From the NCBI GenBank assembly GCA_945957605.1, contig CAMFLR010000027.1, positions 30,334-94,333 of the forward strand: DNA of 64,000 nucleotides, in the 5' to 3' direction. Under the pieces are notes generated by a model, which worked only from the letters and a program-made list of their open reading frames with translations, made no database searches and was not told the origin of the DNA. The translations under genes and the position numbers were made by a program. This document shows positions 1 through 8,584 of the stretch, in pieces (the first letter of the stretch is position 1; every line of letters begins with the position of its first letter). This stretch comes from an uncultured Isosphaeraceae bacterium. GTDB lineage: Bacteria; Planctomycetota; Planctomycetia; Isosphaerales; Isosphaeraceae.

Positions 1-3000
1 CGCATTCCCCGTTAAGGCCACTCTCAACTGGTCGCGTAGCTCGCCAAGCGATCGCATGTAGCTTTCGTAAGGAAATAGCTTGCCGATTCGCGCTTCATAG
101 TCGCGTTTCTGCCCCTCGGCTATGCCTAATTCGACTTTCGCCGCATGCAACTGATCGTCATAACCGTTAAGCAATCGCTCCGCAGCATTAAGAACTGCTC
201 GCGCGCCTTGATTCTCTTTAGATAGCATCGTTGCGCGCACGACCTGACCCTCTAGCGCGACCTCCCCTGCCCCGTTCGGATGAAGCACCCGGCTGAGCTT
301 TAACCCGTGATGCGTTCCGAGCGGAAACGACCGTGTTTCCCTCACTGTCTCGGGAATATTTGCAAGCCGTCGTGCCAACCCCTCCGGGCTGGCCGGCACA
401 TGGTTATCTCTGATCGTTGCAATATCGGCCGTTAGATTGGCGATCCGGGTTTGCAACCGATCGATCGTCATCGGTAGTTCGGTGCGTTTACGGCGTGCGA
501 TGAACTCTTCATCAAGGTGATTCTTGCGGAGAATCGACAAACGCTGCATCTCCGCGTCGGCTTCAGCCAGCGTCAACACGGCAGGGTTGCCCGAAGCGAT
601 GGCCTTTACTTCCGCGTAGGAAAGCTCCTGGCCTCCGATATCCTCGGCTTTTCTCGCAGTGGACTCCCCGGTCATGATCTGGTTGATAAACCGAGCTTTG
701 GTTTCGAGCGCTTGCCACATATAAGCGTCGAATGATCCTTCGGTGACATAGCGGTAGATTTGCACTTCCTTGTTCATGTTTCCCTGACGAAGTATTCTTC
801 CCTCACGCTGTTCAACCTCTGCGGGTTTCCACGGTGCATCTAAATGATGGAGCGCCACCAGGCGTTTCTGGACGTTGGTACCAGTGCCCATCTTGGTTGT
901 ACTACCGATAAGAACGCGAACCGTGCCCTGGCGAACCTGCTCGAATAGCGCCTGCTTCTTGGCATCGGTATCGGCATCGCCCATGACCGCGATCTGATCG
1001 CCTGGTATGCCGGATGCTTTCAGCTTCTCTACGATGTCGTCATAGGCCGAGAATCCCCAGTTCGTCGGATTGACGCCCATGTCGCAGAACACCATCTGCG
1101 TTCCCTTGGTGGGAGCCGTTTCCTTCCAAATGTCCACGATTTTACCAACCATCGTGTTGATCTTGGACTGTGGGAAATCTGGGCCGGACGCGAGCATTCG
1201 TGCATCGAGTGCCAATTTTCGGCCATCCGTGGTGATCGCGAGCGCGTTGTCGACGCGGGGATCGACTCTGGTCGAACGCACCTTTTCGTAACGCTGAACG
1301 AGACAGTCCTGCATTTCCTTTTGCGTGTCGGACATCGGGCATGCGATCGTTTCCGCCTTGCCGCCCTTGAGCGCCGGACGAGGTAGGTTGAGCATCTCAG
1401 CGGTCTGTACATCGGCAAAGGCACGAAACATCGATTGAAGCTCGGGCATATTCACGAACTTGGCGAAGCGGCTGCGCGGCTTCAGTGTTTTGCCATCGGG
1501 GGAGATTTCCATGGCATCCACGACTTCGCCGAACGACGCGGCCCAAGCGTCGAAATGGTCGATGCCGCGGTCGATCAGCCCCTTGGGATCGAGGAATCGC
1601 TGCATGGTGTAAAGTTCCACCATGCTGTTGCTGACTGGCGTCCCGGTGGCTCCGACAACGCCATGACCCGGATGCTGCTCGTCGAGATAGCGCCCCTTCA
1701 TGTAAAGGTCGAACGCACGCTCGCTGCCGCCGGTCTGAATCCCAGCAACACGCTCCATTTTCGTTGGGGCGTCGAGGTTTTTGAAGTATTGCAGTTCATC
1801 TATGAATATTTGATCGATGCCAAGTTCGTCGAAAACCAGTCCGTCATCCTTTTTGTCTTCAGCCGACAGGTCTTTCAGGCGTTGGGCTCGCTTCACTTTT
1901 TGCTTTTCAAGTGCCTTGATAATGTTGCGGTTTTTCGCGTTGGCCTTATCGCACAGAAGCTCTTCGTATTCGTTGATTTGATCCAAGAGGAATTTTTCCT
2001 GGTAGTCTCGTGACATCGACATGCGCTCGAAAGAGCTGTGCGTGGTAATGATCGCATCCCACTCGCTGCTGGCGATTTTGGCGGTAAGCATCTTCCGCCG
2101 CTCTTTAGTCATGTCGTCTTTGCTGGCAACAAGGATTTTCGCGTTCGGGTAGAGTTGCATGAACTCACGAGAGAACTGCTCAAGCATGTGATTCGGCACG
2201 ACCAGCAGAGGCTTCTTTGCGAGCCCCGCCTGTTTCATCTTCATTGCCGCGGCGGCCATCTCATAGGACTTGCCGGCACCAACGCAATGTGCCAGCAATG
2301 TATTCCCCGCCGCCATGCAGCGCCACACCGCGTCCACCTGGTGGGGATTGAGCTTTATCGCCTTGCTCATCCCCGGAAACTCAAGGTGTGAACCGTCGAA
2401 CAGCCTAGGCCGCAGATTGTTGTAGGCATCGTTATAAATACGCACGAGCCGCTCAGCGCGGTCGGGGTCGGCGAAAATCCACGCCTTGAACTTCTCTTTG
2501 ATGATCCGCTGCTTTTCCTTGGCGGCGAGCGTCGCTTCCGGATTGGGGATGCGCTCGTCATTGGGGCCGATATCGTAAATCATCGGCGTTTTCAGATTGA
2601 GCGCCATTTCCAGCAAGCTGATGCCATTCGCTCGTGGCGTGCCGTACTCGGAGGTCGCTGCCACTGACTGCATAGCCCGGTAGTCGCCCTCAACGCCCCA
2701 ATGCGCGTCTTTCTTGACGTGGCCGATGGTGATTGATTGCGGAGCGACGTTAAAGAGCTCTGCCGCGAAGGCCTGGATATCCTCTCGCGGAATCCACGGC
2801 GCGCCGAGATTAGCATCGATGTCGCCGGGCAGCACGTCCTCGGGCTGAACGGAACGCAAAGCCACGGCATTGTGGGCGTAGTCAGGCCCGGCGGCTTCGG
2901 CAATTTTGAGTTTTTCGCGAACGTTGCCCGAGAGGTAGGCATCCGCCGTTTGCCACTCTTTGCTGGCGGGATCACGGTAAATCAGGTCACCAAGCTCGGC

Positions 3001-4911
3001 AATGATGTGCGATTCGGATTTTCCGTACAGTTCAGCAATGTAGGCGAGATCGATGACGCCTTTGTGGTCGAGGGATACGAGCAGCCCCTCCTCGGCGGTC
3101 GCCACCGACTTCACAGGCGGTTTCGGCCCAACCACGTCGCGTTTCATGATGGCGGCTTTTTCCGCCTGACCGGTTGCCTCGTCATACTCTTCCAGCGACA
3201 TGACCAGCATGGCGTCCGGGTCTTCGCGGAACTTCACCAGGTTCGGCATGCGCCGAATTTGCGTGTCGTCCTTGGTCTGGCTGAAGGTCGTTTTGTTGAT
3301 GGGCCCGTAATTGGCTGCAAACGAGTCGTAAAGAAAGTTGAGTTTCCGGCGTGCCTGCTTGCGATTTTCCTCGGGCCAGCCCTCGTTCTGCGATTGCAAC
3401 ACCAGCCGGGCCGCATCGCGGATCTCGATTAGCTTGGCGAGGCGCTTGCCGGTCATCGTCCCGTTGTCTTTAAGCTCCGTACCGCCGTAGACGACCGGCT
3501 TGCCCTGCCCTCCCTCGATTTGAAAGATGGCGTTGTTTTCGATGAAGAAGCTGCCTTCGGTGAGATGCCGGATGGGTGGTGGCTGGGTGAAGGCGGTATC
3601 AGCGTGACCTATCAGCTTGATAGGTGGTGATGATAGGGCAGCGCGATAGGCGAGATCAGGGGGCGGGTTCGCTCTCTCGACAACGCTTTTTTCAGTGATG
3701 CGACCTATCGCCTGCTTCAACTGGCTAGTGAGATCGCCATTGCTCAGGACGCTGAATCCCTCGGCATAGAGCGTGTCTTTGCGGCTGAAATCGCCGAGCA
3801 CCATGTCAGGGTGGTCAACGAAGTATTTGTTGATCTGGAAGGCCGAGCCGTCGACGGTCTTCACGCCAGTTTCGAGCCAATCTCCGGCGTGATTTGCTTC
3901 CTGGCCCGGTAATCGCTTGCGCAGAAAAACAATGTCTGTAACAACAGCGGTTCCTTCTTTCTTGAATGCGTCGGAGGGTAGCCGGATCGCGCCGAGGAGA
4001 TCGGCCTGAGACGCGAGCGCCTCCCGCGTTGCGGCGTTTTGCTTGTCCATAGTGAAGCGACTGGTTACGACAGCGAGCACGCCGCCGGGCTTGAGTGAGT
4101 CAACTGACTTGGCAATGAAATAGTCGTGGAGCGATAGCCGTTGTCCCTGGAAGTCGAGTTTGACATCGGCAAACGGGACGTTGCCGATCACGGCATCAAG
4201 TTGTGGAAGTTTGCTATCCCGGAAGTTCTCGATGCGGACGTCGGCGCTGGGGTGTAAAACGCGGGCAATGCGTCCGGATAGCGAATCGAGCTCGATACCG
4301 ATGAAGCGCTGTCCGGGTTTGCCGTGGGCGAGGAAATTGCCGCTACCGCAGCCCGGCTCAAGAATCGTCGCTGACGGTGAAACACCGAGCTGTTCCAGCC
4401 CGTCGTGCATCGCCGTCACAACGACCGGCGAGGTGTAAAACGCAGTGAATGTAGTCCGCTTGGCAGAATCGTACTCCTGCTGCGTCAGCAGCGATTTCAA
4501 CTCCTCGCCGATCTCCTGCCAGCCATCCTTGTAGCGACCGGTGACGGGGTCGGGAAAGATCGATAACGCGACGCCGCCGAAGCCCTGGAAGCGCATCAGG
4601 GTCTGGCGCTCTGCGTCGGTCGCTGAGCGTTTCTCGGCTTCTATTGCCTTGAGGGTGCGGATCGCGGAAATGATGTCACGGGCTTTGCCTTTGTCGCCGG
4701 AAGAGCGTTCTGGCGAAGCGGCCTGTTTCGGAGCAACGACGGGCCGCTCGATATCCTCGACTGGCGAATGAACCTTGAGAACGTGCGCCGGTTCGGCCGC
4801 AAAGTCCATCGTGCGCTGGTGGCGGGAAGGCCGGTGTTTCTCACGCTGGATGCGCTCAACGAATAATCGCGGTGCGGGAAGGCCGGAGAGGGAAAACGGG
4901 TCAGAAGTCAT
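1..4911 (-). CDS. Giant N6-adenine methyltransferase / SNF2-type helicase (DarB/LtrC-like), C-terminus outside window
   Basis: An uninterrupted reading frame of 1637 codons starts at ATG 4911 and runs off the left edge. Around residues 190-260 is a methyltransferase core: EPGCGSGNF (AdoMet binding) and IGNVPFADV, where the catalytic motif normally reads NPPF/Y. Near residue 880 a Walker A motif reads GAGKSYEM. A motif II with DELQ follows near 1037, and a helicase C domain with EVEQREGRILRQG near 1350. A charged, probably coiled-coil tail follows. This order is known from large proteins of phages, ICEs and conjugative plasmids thought to protect entering DNA from restriction. Such proteins can be packaged in P1-like phages. 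Whether this one modifies DNA is inferred, not shown. Confidence 0.9.
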   Translation of the reverse strand, partial: MTSDPFSLSGLPAPRLFVERIQREKHRPSRHQRTMDFAAEPAHVLKVHSPVEDIERPVVAPKQAASPERSSGDKGKARDIISAIRTLKAIEAEKRSATDAERQTLMRFQGFGGVALSIFPDPVTGRYKDGWQEIGEELKSLLTQQEYDSAKRTTFTAFYTSPVVVTAMHDGLEQLGVSPSATILEPGCGSGNFLAHGKPGQRFIGIELDSLSGRIARVLHPSADVRIENFRDSKLPQLDAVIGNVPFADVKLDFQGQRLSLHDYFIAKSVDSLKPGGVLAVVTSRFTMDKQNAATREALASQADLLGAIRLPSDAFKKEGTAVVTDIVFLRKRLPGQEANHAGDWLETGVKTVDGSAFQINKYFVDHPDMVLGDFSRKDTLYAEGFSVLSNGDLTSQLKQAIGRITEKSVVERANPPPDLAYRAALSSPPIKLIGHADTAFTQPPPIRHLTEGSFFIENNAIFQIEGGQGKPVVYGGTELKDNGTMTGKRLAKLIEIRDAARLVLQSQNEGWPEENRKQARRKLNFLYDSFAANYGPINKTTFSQTKDDTQIRRMPNLVKFREDPDAMLVMSLEEYDEATGQAEKAAIMKRDVVGPKPPVKSVATAEEGLLVSLDHKGVIDLAYIAELYGKSESHIIAELGDLIYRDPASKEWQTADAYLSGNVREKLKIAEAAGPDYAHNAVALRSVQPEDVLPGDIDANLGAPWIPREDIQAFAAELFNVAPQSITIGHVKKDAHWGVEGDYRAMQSVAATSEYGTPRANGISLLEMALNLKTPMIYDIGPNDERIPNPEATLAAKEKQRIIKEKFKAWIFADPDRAERLVRIYNDAYNNLRPRLFDGSHLEFPGMSKAIKLNPHQVDAVWRCMAAGNTLLAHCVGAGKSYEMAAAAMKMKQAGLAKKPLLVVPNHMLEQFSREFMQLYPNAKILVASKDDMTKERRKMLTAKIASSEWDAIITTHSSFERMSMSRDYQEKFLLDQINEYEELLCDKANAKNRNIIKALEKQKVKRAQRLKDLSAEDKKDDGLVFDELGIDQIFIDELQYFKNLDAPTKMERVAGIQTGGSERAFDLYMKGRYLDEQHPGHGVVGATGTPVSNSMVELYTMQRFLDPKGLIDRGIDHFDAWAASFGEVVDAMEISPDGKTLKPRSRFAKFVNMPELQSMFRAFADVQTAEMLNLPRPALKGGKAETIACPMSDTQKEMQDCLVQRYEKVRSTRVDPRVDNALAITTDGRKLALDARMLASGPDFPQSKINTMVGKIVDIWKETAPTKGTQMVFCDMGVNPTNWGFSAYDDIVEKLKASGIPGDQIAVMGDADTDAKKQALFEQVRQGTVRVLIGSTTKMGTGTNVQKRLVALHHLDAPWKPAEVEQREGRILRQGNMNKEVQIYRYVTEGSFDAYMWQALETKARFINQIMTGESTARKAEDIGGQELSYAEVKAIASGNPAVLTLAEADAEMQRLSILRKNHLDEEFIARRKRTELPMTIDRLQTRIANLTADIATIRDNHVPASPEGLARRLANIPETVRETRSFPLGTHHGLKLSRVLHPNGAGEVALEGQVVRATMLSKENQGARAVLNAAERLLNGYDDQLHAAKVELGIAEGQKRDYEARIGKLFPYESYMRSLGELRDQLRVALTGNA

Positions 4912-4936
4912 GCAATACGGTTCATGATGTTGAGTC

Positions 4937-4964
4937 TTTATATTTGGTTCTGAGAAAAAAGCAA
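4937..4964 (-). promoter_or_regulatory. Candidate sigma70-like promoter for the methyltransferase-helicase
   Basis: On the minus strand TTGCTT (4964-4959) is followed after 16 bases by TATAAA (4942-4937), about 26 bases before the ATG at 4911. In the same 137-base gap a short dyad GGACA-aac-TGTCC lies at 4994-5006, ahead of the plus-strand genes, and could be an operator. Both are read by eye only. Confidence 0.35.
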
Positions 4965-5048
4965 TCGAAGGTGAAAAAAGTGCTGGCGCGAACGGACAAA
5001 CTGTCCTAATGGTGGTCGTGCGACGACGGAATCATGGTCAGGTAACTT

Positions 5049-5183
5049 ATGAATGACGAAACGGGATGCCATCAATCTTCGACCACACAGCAAGAGCTGG
5101 CCGACTGTTATGTGGAGAACGGAGCGATTTTCGTCTTGGGATTATTAATCGTTACGATCATTTTGATGAAAACAACGAAGTAA
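5049..5183 (+). CDS. Small single-span membrane protein (44 aa), unknown
   Basis: ATG at 5049 opens a 44-residue frame. A polar N-terminal half (residues 1-25) is followed by a strongly hydrophobic stretch AIFVLGLLIVTIILM (about residues 26-40) and a short basic end KTTK. An AGGT lies a few bases upstream of the start. The frame ends 14 bases before the next start at 5198, which fits the head of a densely packed operon. The topology would be a single transmembrane helix with a very short C-terminal tail. No family is recognised. Small membrane proteins in phage early regions are often superinfection or host-takeover factors, but nothing here proves that. Confidence 0.5.
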   Translation: MNDETGCHQSSTTQQELADCYVENGAIFVLGLLIVTIILMKTTK

Positions 5184-5197
5184 ATGTAGAGTTGGGT

Positions 5198-5467
5198 ATG
5201 GATGAGACAACAAAAAGCGAACTGCAATCGGCCTACGAACAGGGCTACCGAAACGGCTATGCCGGAGCTTCGCTGTGGGCGTCCGATGAAATCAACCGGC
5301 TTACCGACATGATGTTGCGCAGCCGTGATGAAATACTCAGGAAGAATAAAGAGCTTTGCCAGTATATTGCAGATCGGTGTGGGCGGCATATTCATACAGC
5401 AATTCCGGGCGTAACTGTGCATCCACACGGCTCGGATCAACCAACGAGGGAATCGGATAACGCATGA
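5198..5467 (+). CDS. Hypothetical helical protein (89 aa)
   Basis: The frame is open from further upstream (5066), but that longer form would overlap the membrane protein. ATG 5198 lies just after the previous stop and is preferred. The N-terminal half is amphipathic and helical (SELQSAYEQGYRNGYAGASL, then EINRLTDMMLRSRDEILRKN). The second half is less ordered, with a Cys-His cluster CGRHIHT. The stop overlaps the next start by ATGA. No known family. The EQGYRNGYAGA stretch resembles short helical motifs often seen in phage hypotheticals. Confidence 0.6.
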   Translation: MDETTKSELQSAYEQGYRNGYAGASLWASDEINRLTDMMLRSRDEILRKNKELCQYIADRCGRHIHTAIPGVTVHPHGSDQPTRESDNA

Positions 5468-5709
5468 AAAAGCCTTACATCAGCGTAGAGGAAGACGGCA
5501 CTTGCTGGTCAGACGACGGACTAATTTGCCCGCATTGCCATAAGGAACAACACGACCTTTTTGAAATCAGCGGTGCCTACACTGAGGACGGAGGCGAAAC
5601 CCATTGTGGAAACTGCGGAAATCCGTTCACGTTTTCAACATACATTCGATATTCGTGGACCAGTCGCAAGCCATATGACAACGCATCAAAGGGTACAGGA
5701 GGGATATGA
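5464..5709 (+). CDS. Zinc-ribbon hypothetical protein (81 aa)
   Basis: Two CxxC knuckles, CPHCHKEQH near residue 23 and HCGNCGNPF near residue 47, form a likely one-zinc ribbon of the rubredoxin-knuckle type. The N-terminus (PYISVEEDGTCWSDDG) is typical of small phage zinc-ribbon proteins that sense or bind nucleic acid or protein partners. It overlaps both neighbours by four bases (ATGA), so translation is probably coupled. No enzymatic domain is visible and the function is unknown. Confidence 0.7.
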   Translation: MKKPYISVEEDGTCWSDDGLICPHCHKEQHDLFEISGAYTEDGGETHCGNCGNPFTFSTYIRYSWTSRKPYDNASKGTGGI

Positions 5710-5960
5710 CGATATTGAGGATAGTAGAAGTAGACGGTGGAAAGTACGCCGTGCAGAAGTTCTTTTGTTTTTATTGGGGGTTCTTATGCAAGAGCGGTGA
5801 TTCTTTCGAGTGGACTGGCTGCGAATCCATACAGAATTACAGCCTATGCGAAACTTTTGAGGAGGCAGACGCGGTGCTAAATAAAACCATAGAACGCATA
5901 AAGAAAAAGCGGCTACTCAGACCTAAGGTGATTCGCGTGGTTAAGACGGTTCGCGTATGA
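5706..5960 (+). CDS. Hypothetical protein (84 aa)
   Basis: The protein starts with a beta-rich segment (TILRIVEVDGGKYAVQKFF) containing aromatic residues and two cysteines. It ends with a strongly basic helix (KTIERIKKKRLLRPKVIRVVKTVRV). Such a basic tail could bind nucleic acid. Both ends overlap neighbours by ATGA. Family not recognised. Confidence 0.65.
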   Translation: MTILRIVEVDGGKYAVQKFFCFYWGFLCKSGDSFEWTGCESIQNYSLCETFEEADAVLNKTIERIKKKRLLRPKVIRVVKTVRV

Positions 5961-6571
5961 CCAACAAAACCGGACTGATAGGCGATATCTCAGACGAGCG
6001 GCTGCTGCACATCTGGGACCATTCTTTCCAGCACTTCCATGTGAAGGGATTTGACTACGTGTGCCTGAGCAGGACACCGAGTCTGACACGGAAAGTTTAC
6101 TTCTTTGACGGTGACGTTGCGAAGGCCCCGGAAGTCGTAAACCCGCATAACCACCGCTACGACTTCTCCACGCGCGTTCTGTGCGGCGTGTTGCGTGACC
6201 ACCGCTGGACGATGGCCCAAGACGGTGAGCGGTTCAACATGTTCAACTGGAACACGCCGCTTAACGGTGGTGACGGCTTCGCTTTTAGGGAAGAGGTCAG
6301 CCTACGGAAATGCCAGGAGGTGCTTCTCGATCCCCAGTGCGTGCCGTTCCACACCAGTCATGCGGCCATCCACACAATCCAAATAGCAGCTCGCCAAACC
6401 GCCATTCTGCTCGAGCAGCGCGGGGATACGCTAGCGCCCGATGAGCCTTCGCAGACGTTCATCCGTGACCGAACTGCCCCCTCACTGGATGGCCTCTACG
6501 AGAAATTCTCGATGGACGGTCTGGTTTCTCGTCTTGGGCAAATCGCAGCTATGGGGGTTCTGATCCAATGA
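5957..6571 (+). CDS. Cupin-like hypothetical protein (204 aa)
   Basis: The longest gene of this chain. Residues about 60-75 read NPHNHRYDFSTRVLCG, an HxH-type motif as in cupins, and a second His-rich strand FHTSHAAIHTIQI follows near 130. Together these suggest a double-stranded beta-helix fold with a possible metal site. It resembles conserved phage proteins of unknown role that I recall from other tailed phages. No oxygenase arginine motif can be assigned with certainty, so the reaction is open. It is coupled at both ends by ATGA overlaps. Confidence 0.65.
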   Translation: MTNKTGLIGDISDERLLHIWDHSFQHFHVKGFDYVCLSRTPSLTRKVYFFDGDVAKAPEVVNPHNHRYDFSTRVLCGVLRDHRWTMAQDGERFNMFNWNTPLNGGDGFAFREEVSLRKCQEVLLDPQCVPFHTSHAAIHTIQIAARQTAILLEQRGDTLAPDEPSQTFIRDRTAPSLDGLYEKFSMDGLVSRLGQIAAMGVLIQ

Positions 6572-6825
6572 ACACGAACGCGATTACTCCAGAGGCAAGA
6601 CGAGAGTCCATTAGCTGTGGGGATGTTATTCGATATCGACCCGGAAAAACTGCAATTATGAGAGTCGATGCCATGGATGATCTATGCGGGTATCGAACTT
6701 ATCACGGAGTCCACTTATATGGAGAGAATGTTTCAATGCCTAAAAACGAACATTGTCGCCGCGCGAATAAAGAGGAATTTAGACTATGGTGTTCTTACAA
6801 AGTAGGTAGAGGAGTTTTTGAATGA
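6568..6825 (+). CDS. Hypothetical protein (85 aa)
   Basis: A small protein with a beta-rich middle: SCGDVIRYRPGKTAIMRVDAM, then GYRTYHGVHLYG. This pattern is common in phage proteins of unknown function. Codon use and base composition are more AT-rich than the structural genes. It overlaps the previous stop and the next start by four bases. Nothing indicates a specific activity. Confidence 0.65.
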   Translation: MNTNAITPEARRESISCGDVIRYRPGKTAIMRVDAMDDLCGYRTYHGVHLYGENVSMPKNEHCRRANKEEFRLWCSYKVGRGVFE

Positions 6826-7106
6826 CCCAACCAGATAAGAACATGGTTATTCCGCGTATCCATATCAATTGGACGCGATATTCGCGGATCGCCATTCGCC
6901 GCTGCTATTGCTCTAATTGCGAAAGCCGGACTTTTTTTCTGGGATTCTTTCAGGATTGGTATGGGCGGGACGAAATCTGCCTACGCTGCGGCGACAGATG
7001 GCAAGATGGCGAGTTTTGTGAGCGTCCATTTCTACGCGGCTGGCGAAAGAAATCCATTGAAGGAGCAAAGCGGGAGTATCGCAGGCTGAGAAAGGCGTTG
7101 GCATGA
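6822..7106 (+). CDS. Zinc-ribbon hypothetical protein (94 aa)
   Basis: Cysteine pairs CYCSNCESR (near residue 29) and CLRCGDRW (near residue 52) form a likely zinc ribbon. A basic helical C-terminus (RGWRKKSIEGAKREYRRLRKAL) follows. This is the second zinc-ribbon protein of the operon, and its basic tail would fit nucleic-acid binding. It is translationally coupled by ATGA on both sides. Function unknown. Confidence 0.65.
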   Translation: MTQPDKNMVIPRIHINWTRYSRIAIRRCYCSNCESRTFFLGFFQDWYGRDEICLRCGDRWQDGEFCERPFLRGWRKKSIEGAKREYRRLRKALA

Positions 7107-7405
7107 CCAGACATACCGATACGAGCTTGAGTGCAGAGCAAATACTTGAACGATTGAGGACTGCTGGCTTCACTCAAGATGACGCATCGTTGGAAAATGA
7201 CGGGCTAGTTTGGGTAAATCGGGAATTTATGGTTTTTGAAGGTGAAGAAACTCACGACGCCGCGCGTCGGTCTTTGTGTGATTTACATGAGGATTTAGAA
7301 ATGCTTGGACTGCAATTGAATGACTCTGACAGTGATAATGATACTATATGGGGATGGGTGGGAGAAAGACGGACGTGTGAATCGCTCGTCGCCGCAACAG
7401 AATGA
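7103..7405 (+). CDS. Hypothetical acidic protein (100 aa)
   Basis: The N-terminus (LSAEQILERLRTAGFTQDDASL) looks helical. The C-terminal half is strongly acidic, with LNDSDSDNDTIWGW near residue 75. The acidity is compatible with DNA mimicry or protein binding, but no family is recognised. It overlaps its neighbours by ATGA and is the next-to-last gene of the plus-strand chain. Confidence 0.6.
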   Translation: MTRHTDTSLSAEQILERLRTAGFTQDDASLENDGLVWVNREFMVFEGEETHDAARRSLCDLHEDLEMLGLQLNDSDSDNDTIWGWVGERRTCESLVAATE

Positions 7406-7590
7406 CCCCCACCGAACTCCGCTCCCTCTGCGAATCCCTCAACGAGAACGGCACCGGCGGCCAAACCGAATTGGCAAATCGGCTCGGCTGGTCCGACCGC
7501 ACGATGCGCCGGAAGCTGGCGGGAGACTCGACGATTACGCGTGGTGATGAGTTAGCGATTCAGTGCATAATGCGTCGTTGCTCGCAATGA
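7402..7590 (+). CDS. Small helix-turn-helix DNA-binding protein (62 aa)
   Basis: Residues about 20-45 (QTELANRLGWSDRTMRRKLA) form a clear helix-turn-helix of the XRE/YdaS-like type. The protein is little more than this domain, so it is probably a regulator or a DNA-binding accessory factor. It is the last gene of the plus-strand operon. Its 3' end overlaps the end of the minus-strand gene 7535-7810 by 56 bases. Confidence 0.6.
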   Translation: MTPTELRSLCESLNENGTGGQTELANRLGWSDRTMRRKLAGDSTITRGDELAIQCIMRRCSQ

Positions 7591-7810
7591 ACCGCCGAAC
7601 CACCCTCACCCGCGACACTGTTCCATCAACTCGCAAATACGTCTTTCCCCTGCCATCGCTGAGCAAAAACGCAGCCGGGTACTCGCAACAAGCCGGTTCT
7701 TCGGTTTCATCCTTCTGAATCCAGCTCGAACCGTCCGAAAGCTCGTACACGAAGCCGCCGCGATAGCCGTAAAAGGCGCCGACGAGCAGGCCCGACCAGG
7801 TCGTTGTCAT
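7535..7810 (-). CDS. Hypothetical protein (91 aa)
   Basis: ATG 7810 is preceded on the minus strand by GGGAGG at good spacing. The frame also has an in-frame GTG six bases upstream, which is less likely. The N-terminal two thirds is beta-rich (SGLLVGAFYGYRGGFVYELS), the rest charged, ending in LTHHHA. No family is recognised. It converges with and overlaps the helix-turn-helix gene. Its start region is back to back with the plus-strand gene at 7933, leaving about 120 bases for divergent promoters. Confidence 0.5.
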   Translation of the reverse strand: MTTTWSGLLVGAFYGYRGGFVYELSDGSSWIQKDETEEPACCEYPAAFLLSDGRGKTYLRVDGTVSRVRVVRRFIASNDALCTESLTHHHA

Positions 7811-7932
7811 GTCCACCTCCCTTGGTGGACAGATTAATACCGCGCAGGCCCGATTCTGTCCAGGCGTTCACCGGTTTTCTGTTTTCAGCCGCCGCGACTT
7901 CCGTTAGAATGCCTGTCAACAAGGAGGTCGTT

Positions 7933-8196
7933 ATGTCCGTCAATTTGTCTGCCGAAGCCATGGACGTTTTCAAACGTCACGCCGCGCAACGCCGCAGCTT
8001 GCCGGTCGATGATTCAACGCGTGAGCCGTATCGCGAGCTTGCACGCGAAGGACTCATGATTGCCGGCCATTCCTTTACGGGGGGTCGTGAATCGTTCTAC
8101 GCCATGACGGAGATCGGGGCCAAACTTGCCCGTATCCTTGAACGCGACGGATTTATCGCGACATCGCCCGCAGGAGCAGGCGGGCTTGGTCGGTAA
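7933..8196 (+). CDS. Hypothetical protein, possible winged-helix-like (87 aa)
   Basis: ATG 7933 has a strong AAGGAGG seven bases upstream, so the longer open frame from 7804 is not used. The sequence (AMDVFKRHAAQRRSLP, then YRELAREGLMIAGHSFTGGRESFYAMTEIGAKLARIL) reads as helices followed by a beta-wing and a final helix. This is the pattern of small winged-helix proteins, as in YAMTEIGAKLA. A regulator is possible but not certain. Its 3' end overlaps the minus-strand gene 8153-8584 by 44 bases. Confidence 0.55.
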   Translation: MSVNLSAEAMDVFKRHAAQRRSLPVDDSTREPYRELAREGLMIAGHSFTGGRESFYAMTEIGAKLARILERDGFIATSPAGAGGLGR

Positions 8197-8584
8197 TCGG
8201 CAACTTGGTTTTTGGCGCAGCTTTCAGCGCCTTTTGATGATCCCCAACGAACGATTCCTCCCATTCGTGGGCGATAATCGCATCGATTCGGTCCCGTAGA
8301 CGTGCTTTCGACCACAGTCGGCCGCCTTTCTCGCCTTTCAGCAGATCAGGGTTGAGTACTCCAGAATTCAGGTAGACGCCACTGGTAATGTTCCCTCCGG
8401 TGCGTCCCTCGGGCTCGAATGCTCGCCACTGCCCTCTTTTATCGAAGTCCGGAGCGCCGTTCTTGTCTTCGGGCAGCCCAAGCTCTGCCATCCGTATCGC
8501 GCAGCATTGATCGAGCGGCTCTTTGTACCGCCGCGCGAAGTCGACTGCATGGTCTGCCGGGTCTTCAGGCGGCTTCTCGGACAT
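8153..8584 (-). CDS. Conserved hypothetical phage protein (143 aa)
   Basis: The ATG at 8584 overlaps the upstream stop as TGATG, with AGGTG upstream. A GTG nine bases earlier is the alternative. The C-terminal part (RLRDRIDAIIAHEWEESFVGDH, then TKLPITDQARLLLRAM) resembles, from memory, proteins seen in Planctomycetota genomes and phages. The histidine-glutamate pair AHEWEE could bind metal. The position at the end of the lysis cassette suggests late expression. The role is not known. Confidence 0.6.
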   Translation of the reverse strand: MSEKPPEDPADHAVDFARRYKEPLDQCCAIRMAELGLPEDKNGAPDFDKRGQWRAFEPEGRTGGNITSGVYLNSGVLNPDLLKGEKGGRLWSKARLRDRIDAIIAHEWEESFVGDHQKALKAAPKTKLPITDQARLLLRAMSR

